From positions 1 through 64,000 of IMG/VR virus record IMGVR_UViG_3300032238_000336: DNA of 64,000 bases. One strand, given 5' to 3'. Position 1 is the first letter of the stretch; every line of letters starts with the position of its first letter. Position numbers and translations under genes: made by a program. The notes under the pieces are model-generated. The model searched no databases. It saw only the letters and a program-made list of their open reading frames with translations, and had not been told where the DNA came from. Positions 7,052 to 15,010 of the stretch are shown here, one piece after another. Origin of the DNA: a virus.

Positions 7052-8425
7052 TCAGAATTTAATATCTTTGAATTTTGTTGTTTTGTCTTCTTTAAAAGAA
7101 TACTCGGGTTCTAATACTTCGTCAAGTGCTTCCATCTGTGCATTTTGTTCCACATCATATAGTCGCATCTTATTCCTATCTAAACCTACTACAAATCTTT
7201 TATACTTAGAAACATCATTATCTCTATTTTTAATTTGCTTAAACATAATTTGTCCTAGTTTATCAAGTTCTTCGGTTTTAATCATCGCAACAATCAAATC
7301 CACAGTTGCAACTGTTCCGAAACTTTCTGATGTATCAGTCATATCTGGGTCACTTGTAGTTGCTCCACTACGGGTCATCTGTGTAGAACTAAACACAGGG
7401 ACCTTATATTCGACAGCAAGTGCTCTGAGTTCCTCAGAGATACTTTTCACATAGGTGTATGAGTTAACTCCGGCATTATTTTTATATCGACTAGAAGCAC
7501 AAATATTCATATAGTCAATAAAAATAATATCAGGATGGAAATGCTTCTTCAAAGATAGTTCATTAAGAAGTGCTTTGAAGTGACCTACGTGTGCAGAAGA
7601 AGGAGCATATTCTTTGATAATCAGTTTACCGTGAGTTTTCTTTGCCATCTTTACAACTTTACTTTCAAAAGAACTCTTGGAAAGTTTATCAATCTCCGAA
7701 ATATTCACATTCAATAGATTTGCGTCAATACGTTGTGCGATTTTTTCTTCTGACATTTCAAGAGTGATGTAAAGCACATTCTTACCTTGAGCTAAGAATG
7801 CTGAAGCAAAAGAGCACATCGCAAGTGATTTACCTACATTAGGACCTGCTAGAATAAGAGATAATGTTTTTTTACATAGTCCTCCACCAGTGATTTTATT
7901 GAAATACTCAAGGTCAAAAGGAAGTCTTTCTTCACTTCGGGTATAATACTCATAACGTCTTTCATAATCATCAATATAATCGTGACCAATATGGTCATCA
8001 AATGATATTGACAATGCCTCCTGAAGAATACCAGGAATTGCATCTCTACCTTTCTTATCGTCCCCACCATCTGCAATCTTAATACTTTCCATTAATGCAA
8101 GATAGATTGCTCTATCTCTGCACCACTTCTCAGTAGTGTCCATCAACCACTCTAAATCTACGTGACTATCATCAAGAATTGAAACATAATCACAAATAGT
8201 CTTATATGTGTCTTCTGTAATATCCGTTCTTTTTTCTGCTTCAATTAAGACTACTTCTTTAGTTGCAAGGTCTTCATAAGCTACAATAAACTTACTAATT
8301 TCTTCAAATACTACTCGTTCGTGCCGATTATCAAAATAATCAGGATTGATAAAAGGCAATACTTTTCTACAAAAATCATTATTGAATAACAGATTTCTAA
8401 GAATAGTTGTTTCAATTTTTTCCAT
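7052..8425 (-). CDS. 41: Replicative DNA helicase, T4 gp41-like (DnaB family)
   Basis: The product has 457 residues (T4 gp41 has 475). The RecA-like motor carries Walker A GPNVGKS near residue 195, an H1a-type LEMSEEKIAQRIDANL, Walker B FIDYMN and a sensor region STQMTRSG. This hexameric 5'-3' helicase opens the phage replication fork and carries the gp61 primase. The gene is uninterrupted; this locus is worth noting because gp41 is a frequent site of split inteins in environmental phages. It starts 11 bases after the hydroxylase stop and is followed almost without gap by mazG. Confidence 0.95.
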   Translation of the reverse strand: MEKIETTILRNLLFNNDFCRKVLPFINPDYFDNRHERVVFEEISKFIVAYEDLATKEVVLIEAEKRTDITEDTYKTICDYVSILDDSHVDLEWLMDTTEKWCRDRAIYLALMESIKIADGGDDKKGRDAIPGILQEALSISFDDHIGHDYIDDYERRYEYYTRSEERLPFDLEYFNKITGGGLCKKTLSLILAGPNVGKSLAMCSFASAFLAQGKNVLYITLEMSEEKIAQRIDANLLNVNISEIDKLSKSSFESKVVKMAKKTHGKLIIKEYAPSSAHVGHFKALLNELSLKKHFHPDIIFIDYMNICASSRYKNNAGVNSYTYVKSISEELRALAVEYKVPVFSSTQMTRSGATTSDPDMTDTSESFGTVATVDLIVAMIKTEELDKLGQIMFKQIKNRDNDVSKYKRFVVGLDRNKMRLYDVEQNAQMEALDEVLEPEYSFKEDKTTKFKDIKF

Positions 8426-8436
8426 TATTTAATAAG

Positions 8437-8988
8437 TTAAGGATTACGTTTGTGTTCAGGAACATCAAATACGAAAGTAATTCGTATATTTTCCCCTATA
8501 TTTTTTGCACTATGTGGCATTTTATTGTTAAACCAAAAAAGAGTTCCTGGATTTACAACAATCATTTCATCTCCCACAGTATACTCATACACTCCTTGAA
8601 TGGAAAGATGGTATCTGTCTTTTGTAAGATAATAAGTTCCTTCATCAATGTGAGTTCCAACAATTTCACCAACAGGCAAAGCAAGAAAAGCACAACGACG
8701 TATTTTTTTAAAATAAGTTTTTAAAAATTTAAAAACCTCTGTATGTTTCTCATATGCCGGGGTTTGAATACAAATTTCAGTATCACCAACATACTGTCCT
8801 TCTTTTTCTATTCCACCCATTATCAGTTGAAGAACATCAACCGTAACAGTATATTTTGTTGGGTCAAGTTGTTCTATTTTTTTATCTTTAATATTCTTTT
8901 GCGAACCCCAATCTTCTGGATATTGTTTTATTTGTTCTAAAATTTTAGATACATCAATTCCAGTTTTTATAACTCGAATATTTTTCAT
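8437..8988 (-). CDS. Aspartyl/asparaginyl beta-hydroxylase-like 2-oxoglutarate/Fe(II) oxygenase
   Basis: The product has 183 residues. The iron-binding triad is visible: HID in VGTHIDEGTYYL near residue 110 and the distal His in MPHSAKN near 159. Arg in ENIRITFVFDV follows and would bind 2-oxoglutarate. The order and spacing match the Asp/Asn beta-hydroxylase family, where GTLFWFNN lines the double-stranded beta helix. The substrate is unknown; a host or phage protein side chain is the family precedent. The ATG overlaps the stop of the prolyl-hydroxylase-like gene (ATGA), so two different oxygenases are translationally coupled between UvsX and gp41. Confidence 0.85.
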   Translation of the reverse strand: MKNIRVIKTGIDVSKILEQIKQYPEDWGSQKNIKDKKIEQLDPTKYTVTVDVLQLIMGGIEKEGQYVGDTEICIQTPAYEKHTEVFKFLKTYFKKIRRCAFLALPVGEIVGTHIDEGTYYLTKDRYHLSIQGVYEYTVGDEMIVVNPGTLFWFNNKMPHSAKNIGENIRITFVFDVPEHKRNP

Positions 8989-9542
8989 TTATAATGAAGA
9001 TAAGTATGAAGTAAATATTTTGCGTTACTTACAGGGGGTTCTGCTTTATGTGGAAACATCCAAAATGGAGGAAACATCACAAGTGTTCCTTTCTTTGGAG
9101 TGACTGAAAAATCTTTAAATCTTGTCTCTCCACCTGTTTCCACGTCATTCAAATACCAAAAGAAAGAAAGAAATCTTCTCGCAGTTGCGTGATTAACTAC
9201 ATCAACGTGTGTATCAAACTTATCTATACCATCGTTATTATATCTTTTAATTCTAAACTGCTCGAATGCGTGAGTTTCAGGAAAGACACGAGCATCAGCA
9301 AATTCATAATACTTATTTTTATACTCAAAAGTTTTATGAATTAGATAATTATGAACGTTATTTACTTCTTCATTTAACTTACAATTTTCTGTAAGATTGA
9401 ATTGAGTAAATTTTTGCTTTCCATCATTATCAATTTCTTCATATTTATCTGGAACTTGGTCAAATAAACTAATAAGAAACTCACAAATATTAGGTTCTAT
9501 TGCGTTCTCATAAACGTGAATAAAATCATTTAGTTCATCCAT
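8985..9542 (-). CDS. Prolyl 4-hydroxylase-like 2-oxoglutarate/Fe(II) oxygenase
   Basis: The ATG at 9542 (MDELNDFIHVYENA) is chosen over an in-frame TTG 21 bases upstream because AAAGGTG precedes it by nine bases. The product has 185 residues. HxD is seen in DTHVDV near residue 111, the distal His in MFPHKAEPP near 165, and a basic residue in AKYLLHTY. The motif FWYLNDVETGGETRF is characteristic of P4H-type oxygenases. Such phage enzymes may hydroxylate proline in virion or host proteins; the substrate is unknown. The start overlaps the end of uvsX by eight bases. Confidence 0.87.
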   Translation of the reverse strand: MDELNDFIHVYENAIEPNICEFLISLFDQVPDKYEEIDNDGKQKFTQFNLTENCKLNEEVNNVHNYLIHKTFEYKNKYYEFADARVFPETHAFEQFRIKRYNNDGIDKFDTHVDVVNHATARRFLSFFWYLNDVETGGETRFKDFSVTPKKGTLVMFPPFWMFPHKAEPPVSNAKYLLHTYLHYK

Positions 9543-10536
9543 AAGAAAATGCACCTTTAGCAATCACATCAAGTTTTTCCATTACCTCTTCGGTAAAATA
9601 TTTTTCTGGATTTTTTAGAATTTCTTTAGCATAAATCTTCTTACCATCCATTTCATAACGTCCTGCGATGTTCTTCCACATACCACCTAATTCGCCAAGT
9701 TCAAGCAAACCATAATATCTATCAAGACCACGCTCATCATAATAAAGACGTACTTCAACTTCCTGATTCTCCTTACTTAAACGCGACTTAGCAGTCTTTG
9801 CCTTGATAATGTTTCCAATGACTTCTGTTCCATCTTTCTCCTTTTTCTTCGAGAGATGAATAATGGTAGAAGCAGCGTACTTAAGACCACTGCCACCTCC
9901 CATCTCTTTAGTAGGAACATAAGCACCGATAACATCGTAGGTATGATTTGTAACGATCATTGGAATGTTTGCTTGACCAAGTTTTAAAGTGAGCATACGG
10001 AATGCACCTTTAATCAGTTGAGATTTGGTCATATCTCTAACTTCTTTATCATTCAGAGCATCATTAATCTCCTTACTGGTAGAAAGCATACCCAAGGAGT
10101 CTAACACAAACATACAAGGACTGCGTTCTCCTTCAGGTTTTTTCATATACAAATCAACTGCCTTTAGTGCCTTACCACGAAACTCTTCAACTGTAACCAC
10201 ATTGACCACAACCAATCGAGTTGTGTCAATGCCTCTGCTCTCCAGTAAGGATCGTGTGATTGCAGCTTCAGTATCAAAGTACAAGCAGTATCCAGTAGGA
10301 TTATTATCAAGGAAATTCTTGACCACAGCCAAACTAAAGAAAGTTTTTCCTGTAGAACTTTCCCCTGCGATTGCAGTAATCTTGTTACCAGATACACCAC
10401 CAAAGATGCTACCACTAACAAGAGCATTAAATATGTACGAACCTGTGTCCACAAAAGTTTCAGTTTCATCAATATCTGCTGCCAGTTGTGTGTATTCTCC
10501 ACCAATTTCTTTTACAATGTCTTTAAGAAAGTCCAT
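9535..10536 (-). CDS. uvsX: RecA-like recombinase UvsX
   Basis: The ATG at 10536 (MDFLKDIVKE) is chosen because AGGAGA lies seven bases upstream; the nearer ATG at 10542 sits too close to that site. The product has 333 residues. Walker A is GESSTGKT near residue 60 and Walker B is MFVLDSLGM near 144. TNHTYDVIGAYVPTKEMGGG corresponds to the L2 and surrounding region. UvsX forms presynaptic filaments on ssDNA and drives recombination-dependent replication and repair with UvsY, gp46/47 and UvsW, all encoded here. It is uninterrupted. The upstream end overlaps a 46-residue frame. Confidence 0.95.
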   Translation of the reverse strand: MDFLKDIVKEIGGEYTQLAADIDETETFVDTGSYIFNALVSGSIFGGVSGNKITAIAGESSTGKTFFSLAVVKNFLDNNPTGYCLYFDTEAAITRSLLESRGIDTTRLVVVNVVTVEEFRGKALKAVDLYMKKPEGERSPCMFVLDSLGMLSTSKEINDALNDKEVRDMTKSQLIKGAFRMLTLKLGQANIPMIVTNHTYDVIGAYVPTKEMGGGSGLKYAASTIIHLSKKKEKDGTEVIGNIIKAKTAKSRLSKENQEVEVRLYYDERGLDRYYGLLELGELGGMWKNIAGRYEMDGKKIYAKEILKNPEKYFTEEVMEKLDVIAKGAFSYG

Positions 10537-10663
10537 TAACATTCTCCTGTTGATATTTTAATTTAAAATGATATGCCCATAACTTATTATAAAGTTCAGG
10601 ATGCTTGTATTTCAAAGACTCTATAATAAATTTAAGTTCTTTTTCTATGATTGGTAACTCCAT
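10523..10663 (-). CDS. Small 46-residue protein between DNA polymerase and UvsX genes
   Basis: An ATG frame (MELPIIEKELKFIIESLKYK...) encodes 46 residues and ends inside the first codons of uvsX, with a 14-base overlap. It starts seven bases after the polymerase stop and fills an otherwise empty gap. Acidic and basic residues alternate as in a two-helix protein (...KHPELYNKLWAYHFKLKY). I recall similar short frames at this position in T4-like cyanophages. The uvsX ribosome-binding site lies inside it, so translation of this frame may influence uvsX expression. No strong site precedes its own ATG. Confidence 0.55.
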   Translation of the reverse strand: MELPIIEKELKFIIESLKYKHPELYNKLWAYHFKLKYQQENVNGLS

Positions 10664-10669
10664 ATGAGT

Positions 10670-13162
10670 TTATGCATAAAAGCTTGATAAGTTTACAGTT
10701 TTTTCCGTCTTCCATCCAATTGCATCCAAAATAATCTTCAAAGGTTCTAAGAAAGATTTATTAAACTGAGTAGTATAATCTACATATTTTTCCAGTCCAA
10801 GTTCCTTTGGAAAGTTTTGAATGAAGCAGATTACATCTTGATGAATAGGATTTGGAAGTTTAAGAGCACAGTATTTAATCTTCTCTCCATTATTGATGAT
10901 TGGGTACTTATTGTCAAGTTTATTCTTTTTTATATAATAGTTATAAAGTAAAGTTCCTCGAACGTGCATAGGTGTTCCTTTTGTGTAAATAGTCACATTT
11001 GAACTATAAGTTTCAAGATTGTTTACTGAACGAGGGAATGATATTTGCTCAATTGAAAAATTCATAAATTTTTCTTTACATTCTTGGATATACTGTATCA
11101 TATCCTTCTCAGTCTGGTTCATCATAATAGGTACAGCCTCTTTAATCATTGTTCTACAAACCGCAGGAGTAGATGACTTGATTGCCTCAAGACCTTTAAT
11201 TTTTACCTTTGGAGTTTCATATCGAACTCCTTCATTATCCCAAACATTTAGAATGTACCTTTTCTTTTTAGTCCAAATTGCTCTATCACAAATTGCCTCT
11301 CTTTTCATATAGAGAGAATTATTATATGCATTAGTATAATCAGAAAGTTCCTGAAAACATTTATTAATGAAATCTTGAAATGTGGTTCCACAAATTTTAT
11401 CTAAAAAATCTACAATCTTTTCCTTTGTGGGATTTTTATCTTTAAAAACTTTATCTACCAAAGGTCCAAAATTTAAGTAATTACTATCAGTATCAAGTGC
11501 AATAATAAAATCTTGATTTTTAGTTCCTACAATTTTATTTAAATAAGCATTCAATCTACTCTCAATCCATTTAATAGTAGTTTGTCCAGAAAAAGTAATT
11601 GCTTTTGCATTCTCTAATTTATAATACCTAAAATATTGATTTCCCAAAGCACCATAGAGACTGTTTAAACAAATTTTTAAGTTTTGCTGAAGATTATGAT
11701 ATTTTGAAATTGTATTCCGAAGTTCTATTGAAGGATTATTTTCATATTCTTGCTCTGCCTCAAGCATCTTTTTCTTATAGAGTTTCCTCTCATTGAACAT
11801 CTTTTCAGTCAGTTCAGGGAAGAACCCACGAATGTCTTTACGATACATCGCACCATTTGGGCACACTGTATAATCAGAATATGATTGCGTATCTACAGTT
11901 TGGTCTAGAACTCCCTGAATGGTGATATTAGGATGACGTTTTTCCATATAAGTCTCTGGACTGATGTTATACATCATCAATAAAGAAGGATATAGTGATG
12001 CTAAGTCAAAACTTACAACCCAATCATACATTCCTGGTTTGGGTTCTTTTACATAAGCACCTGGAAACTTTTCCGTTTTACTTGTGATTTCCTTTGGAGG
12101 AACTGCGATATTTCTCTCTCTTAAGTAGTTATAAGTAATCGCATCCCACATTCGGACTTGATAGAATACATCAGTATAGTTCGTCTTTGCGTTATATGCC
12201 ATCATAATACAAAGCTCAATCAACTTAAGCTTTTGTTCTAATCTGTCAACAAGCTCAACGTCAATTATATTATAACGAACAAACTTATCCCAATCTTTAG
12301 TATAAAAGTCTTTGAAAGTATCAAACTCAGAGTGGTCTAACTTTTCCATACCGAGTTCTACTTCTGCAATATGGTTCAAAGCATAACTCTCTCTATTTAC
12401 ATAAGTAAATTTTTTGTAAAGATTGAGATAATCAATGATAGAAATACCAGCAATTTCACACTGAAGTTGAACTCTTCCTGAGATTTCAATCTCTTTTGTT
12501 TTTACCACTCCCCACGGGGATAGTCTACGGACTTCTTTATCTCCAAAAATTCTTGTTATTCTACCTACAAGATAGGGAATATCATACAACTCTAGGTTCC
12601 ATCCAGTAATAAGGTCAGGACTTTCTTCCTCCCAAAATGCTAGGAACTTATCAAAAAGTTCTACCTCATCACTACATTCAATATAAGTTACATCATCTCT
12701 TTTATTATCATATGGTTTAACTCCAAAAGTGGTAATATGCTTAGTATTGTAATCTTGAATAGAAATCAAGAGCATTTCTTCAGCACAATCAAATACATTA
12801 GGAAATCCCTGTTCAGAGCAAACTTCAATATCAAGAGAAAATAATTTTATCTTTGTTAAATCATACTCAATTTGTTCAGAATAATTGTCTGAGATATATT
12901 GGAAGGTATAGTTATCCATTCCATAAATTTTAAATCCTTGAACTTGAGAGTATTTTCTATAAAATTCTCTACAATCGGAAATGGACCCAGGTTGAACTGG
13001 TTCAACGCAAATATTATCAAGTGTTTTATAATTACTTTGTTTTTTACTTGGAACGTATAGAGTTGGATAAAAATCTACCTCTTCTTTGAATTTTTCTCCA
13101 TTTTCATATCCTCTTACTAAAATCTTATCGTATTTTTGATAAGCATTTGTGTAAAATCTCAA
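10670..13162 (-). CDS. 43: DNA polymerase, family B, T4 gp43-like
   Basis: The product has 830 residues (T4 has 898). Exonuclease motifs are FSLDIEV near residue 110, TGWNLELYDIPYL and RYNIIDVELVDRL. Polymerase motifs are DLASLYPSLL near 389, KICLNSLYGALGN and ALDTDSNYL near 557. This is the replicative polymerase with proofreading, working with the gp45 clamp and gp44/62 loader. The N-terminal residues (RFYTNAYQKYDKILVRGYE) align with the family start, but the only start there is TTG at 13162. That TTG overlaps the previous stop as TTGA and is preceded by AGGAG. The next ATG is about 80 residues in. The gene is intact, with no intein or split. Confidence 0.95.
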   Translation of the reverse strand: MRFYTNAYQKYDKILVRGYENGEKFKEEVDFYPTLYVPSKKQSNYKTLDNICVEPVQPGSISDCREFYRKYSQVQGFKIYGMDNYTFQYISDNYSEQIEYDLTKIKLFSLDIEVCSEQGFPNVFDCAEEMLLISIQDYNTKHITTFGVKPYDNKRDDVTYIECSDEVELFDKFLAFWEEESPDLITGWNLELYDIPYLVGRITRIFGDKEVRRLSPWGVVKTKEIEISGRVQLQCEIAGISIIDYLNLYKKFTYVNRESYALNHIAEVELGMEKLDHSEFDTFKDFYTKDWDKFVRYNIIDVELVDRLEQKLKLIELCIMMAYNAKTNYTDVFYQVRMWDAITYNYLRERNIAVPPKEITSKTEKFPGAYVKEPKPGMYDWVVSFDLASLYPSLLMMYNISPETYMEKRHPNITIQGVLDQTVDTQSYSDYTVCPNGAMYRKDIRGFFPELTEKMFNERKLYKKKMLEAEQEYENNPSIELRNTISKYHNLQQNLKICLNSLYGALGNQYFRYYKLENAKAITFSGQTTIKWIESRLNAYLNKIVGTKNQDFIIALDTDSNYLNFGPLVDKVFKDKNPTKEKIVDFLDKICGTTFQDFINKCFQELSDYTNAYNNSLYMKREAICDRAIWTKKKRYILNVWDNEGVRYETPKVKIKGLEAIKSSTPAVCRTMIKEAVPIMMNQTEKDMIQYIQECKEKFMNFSIEQISFPRSVNNLETYSSNVTIYTKGTPMHVRGTLLYNYYIKKNKLDNKYPIINNGEKIKYCALKLPNPIHQDVICFIQNFPKELGLEKYVDYTTQFNKSFLEPLKIILDAIGWKTEKTVNLSSFYA

Positions 13163-13485
13163 ACTTCTTCTCCTTCATAAAGTTCTTCAATCTCTTCGTC
13201 TGTTTCAACTTCAACTGGAGCAACAGGCTCTACATATCCAGTAAGTTTAATATAGTCTATTTTTAATTCAGTATTAGGAACAAACATCGTAAATATTTTA
13301 TCCGAATTTATTAAAAATTCAGTCTGTTCGGTATAAGCAACCAAAAGTTTAACTAGTTTATTGTTTAATATTATACAAGGATTGATTAATTTACAATCTA
13401 CAACACCCACTACATCTGGGTCGATTTCTACTGGAACTATTTCAGATACCAAAATTCTGCCGTCCGTCAACACAATTCCTTCCAT
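13159..13485 (-). CDS. Small protein, possibly Sm-like fold, upstream of DNA polymerase
   Basis: The product has 108 residues, with GAGGTAA before the ATG. The pattern (LTDGRILVSEI, CKLINPCII, TEFLINSDKIFTMFVP) recurs in the 141-residue protein at 20620-21045 (LVSGEEIFAKV, VLDNPITIE, MFIINLDKIITMTEV). The two look like distant paralogues with a small beta-barrel, perhaps Sm/LSm-like. The C terminus is a very acidic tail (EVETDEEIEELYEGEEV). Its stop overlaps the TTG start of gp43, so its translation probably sets that of the polymerase. Function unknown. Confidence 0.7.
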   Translation of the reverse strand: MEGIVLTDGRILVSEIVPVEIDPDVVGVVDCKLINPCIILNNKLVKLLVAYTEQTEFLINSDKIFTMFVPNTELKIDYIKLTGYVEPVAPVEVETDEEIEELYEGEEV

Positions 13486-13517
13486 ATTTACCTCATAATT
13501 TCATAATATGCTATCAC

Positions 13518-13568
13518 AAAAAAAAGAGACTGTCAATTCTGGTCTTAGTCAGAATTAGTCTCTTTTTT
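13518..13568 (-). terminator. Rho-independent terminator after hsp20, symmetrical
   Basis: The minus strand has a long inverted repeat (GAGACTAATTCTG / CAGAATTgacAGTCTC, three-base bulge) followed by eight T. The plus strand also has a T-run after the stem, so it could work in both directions. It ends the hsp20 transcript. Confidence 0.85.
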
Positions 13569-13599
13569 GCGACAACAATAAATGGGTGTAGCCCCAAAT

Positions 13600-13607
13600 T
13601 ATTTATT
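13600..13607 (-). promoter_or_regulatory. Late promoter-like box AATAAATA between hsp20 and its terminator
   Basis: A one-base variant of the late box lies just past the hsp20 stop and only about 30 bases before the terminator. Any transcript from it would be very short unless it reads through. Confidence 0.3.
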
Positions 13608-13611
13608 CGTG

Positions 13612-14061
13612 TTATAAAATTTCATAAACCTTTCTCTTCTGATGTTCTGGAATAACTCTATTTAATTTAATAGTGAGTAATCCATCCTCAAAAGAAACAT
13701 CTTTAACTTCCACATCATCCGATAAAGTCCAAGTTCTTTTCAATCTTCTTTTTGCTATGCCATTATGAAGATATTCAACAGTATCTTTAGATTTTTTATC
13801 TTCTGCTACATCAACAATAAGTATATTTTCTTCTGTAGCTACCCTAATATCATCTTTTTTGTATCCAGCAAGTGCAATTTCTAATCTGAAATCAACACTA
13901 CTTTCTTTGACCAGATTGTATGGCGGATAGTTAGTATGCGATTCAAACGCAGTATCAAACCTCTTAAACCACTCATCCAATCCAATACTATTTCTTTGAA
14001 TATCAGCCAGATACTTTGCTGTTTCTGGTACTGAAAGTGTAAGCGAACTTGTTCCAAACAT
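13612..14061 (-). CDS. hsp20: Small heat-shock protein, Hsp20/alpha-crystallin family
   Basis: The start at 14061 (MFGTSSLTLSVPE) has a perfect AAGGAGG seven bases upstream; longer in-frame extensions cross a terminator. The product has 149 residues. The N-terminal arm has FKRFDTAFESHTNYPPYN. The alpha-crystallin domain at about 50-145 has ALAGYKKDDIRVATEENILI and the closing motif DGLLTIKL. Hsp20 holds unfolding proteins for refolding, and cyanophages commonly carry it, perhaps to protect host proteins or aid virion assembly. The gene forms a single-gene unit with terminators on both sides and a possible sigma70-type promoter. Confidence 0.93.
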   Translation of the reverse strand: MFGTSSLTLSVPETAKYLADIQRNSIGLDEWFKRFDTAFESHTNYPPYNLVKESSVDFRLEIALAGYKKDDIRVATEENILIVDVAEDKKSKDTVEYLHNGIAKRRLKRTWTLSDDVEVKDVSFEDGLLTIKLNRVIPEHQKRKVYEIL

Positions 14062-14116
14062 AATAGACCTCCTTAAGCGTCTTTTAGTGATTAATGTCCC
14101 CGAAGGCAACATTACT

Positions 14117-14122
14117 ATTATA
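14117..14122 (-). promoter_or_regulatory. Possible -10 box TATAAT for hsp20
   Basis: A perfect TATAAT on the minus strand lies between the regA terminator and hsp20, 56 bases before the start codon. The -35 region is only T-rich, with no TTGACA. The position, straight after a terminator, makes a host-polymerase promoter likely. Confidence 0.45.
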
Positions 14123-14136
14123 TAACATAAAACCAT

Positions 14137-14162
14137 AAAAAAGAGGGGTGATGAAACCCCCC
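14137..14162 (-). terminator. Rho-independent terminator after regA
   Basis: On the minus strand a GGGG stem pairs with CCCC around an 8-base loop (TTTCATCA), followed by TC and six T. It closes the clamp-loader/RegA operon 25 bases past the regA stop. Confidence 0.75.
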
Positions 14163-14186
14163 ATTCTATATTCGGATTAGTGCCCT

Positions 14187-14624
14187 TTATTCTTCGGTCT
14201 CAGGTTTTAACTTTTTACCAATAGAATATTTACTTTCAAGCACCCAATCATTTTTATCTTTAAAAGAAAGAACTTTAATTTGATTTAGTGGAGCAATATC
14301 TGAAACTGAATCTAGATTTACAATCGTCACAAGACCCCAATCAGCAACTAACTGCACTATACGATTGCGTCTTTGCATATCATTAACTGTAATATTTGCA
14401 TACTTACCATCAAGAGCAAATAGTTCTTTAAAGTGAGTAAGATAATACTTACCTTGTTTATGAAGAATGTGAACGGACTGGTACAGTTTTTTTTCTTTTC
14501 GTGAAGCTACCCCAATACGAGTTAAAGTCTCACGAACTTTAAGAAAATCATCAGGTTCATTTAACAAAACTTCTACCATCATACTAGGAGTCCAGTTCAC
14601 TTTGGGCTCATTAGAGTTATTCAT
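14187..14624 (-). CDS. regA: Translational repressor RegA
   Basis: The product has 145 residues (T4 has 122). Motifs match RegA throughout: EPDDFLKVRETLTRIG, LYQSVHILHKQGKYYL, HFKELFALDG, VADWGLVTIV and WVLESKYSIGK. RegA binds the initiation regions of early phage mRNAs, including those of gp44 and gp45, and blocks ribosomes. The gene follows gp62 with an ATGA overlap, in the classical T4 order 45-44-62-regA. There are 14 residues before the family start (MMVEVLLNE). I keep the upstream ATG at 14624 because AGGTGG precedes it and because of the overlap; the ATG at 14582 is possible. Confidence 0.93.
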   Translation of the reverse strand: MNNSNEPKVNWTPSMMVEVLLNEPDDFLKVRETLTRIGVASRKEKKLYQSVHILHKQGKYYLTHFKELFALDGKYANITVNDMQRRNRIVQLVADWGLVTIVNLDSVSDIAPLNQIKVLSFKDKNDWVLESKYSIGKKLKPETEE

Positions 14625-15010
14625 CGAGTTATTCCACCTATATCAAGTTGTTTCTTTATAAAATTAATTTGGACTTCAGAAAGGAGTTTTAATGCTTGGA
14701 GAGCTTTTTCGTTACTATAGTTATAATAAGATTTGATGCATTCCAAATCATCTACTTTTTCTTTTTTAATCCAGGAAGAAAATCTCTTCCTTTTTCTTAG
14801 AATATTTATATAAAAATTATATTGCATATCCTTATCAATAAAAAAGTTCTTATTCATCTCATTTGCATACATTAATGTATCATTATGATATGACAAAGAT
14901 TTATTTACTAGATAAGGTTCATAGGATTTTATATGTTCTAAATCTTCTTCCAATAAATTTTTCTTAGTATCGCTGACAGAGTTCACCATATCCCATACAT
15001 TATATGTCAT
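14621..15010 (-). CDS. 62: Clamp-loader small subunit, T4 gp62-like
   Basis: The product has 129 residues, shorter than T4 gp62 (187) but typical for this phage group as I recall. Recognisable parts are LVNKSLSYHNDTLMYANEMN and DMQYNFYINILRKRKRFSSW. One gp62 joins four gp44 subunits to load the gp45 clamp onto DNA. The gene overlaps both gp44 (ATGA at its start) and regA (ATGA at its end), consistent with strict co-translation to hold the 4:1 ratio. Confidence 0.88.
   Translation of the reverse strand: MTYNVWDMVNSVSDTKKNLLEEDLEHIKSYEPYLVNKSLSYHNDTLMYANEMNKNFFIDKDMQYNFYINILRKRKRFSSWIKKEKVDDLECIKSYYNYSNEKALQALKLLSEVQINFIKKQLDIGGITR

Noticed and set aside
7044-7454. Plus-strand open frame of 136 codons
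   Set aside because: It lies wholly antisense to the gp41 helicase gene, has low-complexity Ser/Leu/Ile content and no family motif; a shadow frame.
10025-10561. Plus-strand open frame of 178 codons
   Set aside because: Antisense to uvsX, whose motifs are unmistakable; no ribosome-binding site or motif on the plus strand.
11019-11312. Plus-strand frame within the DNA polymerase region
   Set aside because: Antisense to conserved polymerase sequence; no supporting motif.
14062-14136. N-terminal extension of hsp20
   Set aside because: The internal ATG at 14061 has a perfect AAGGAGG; the extension would cover the promoter region and has no ribosome-binding site.
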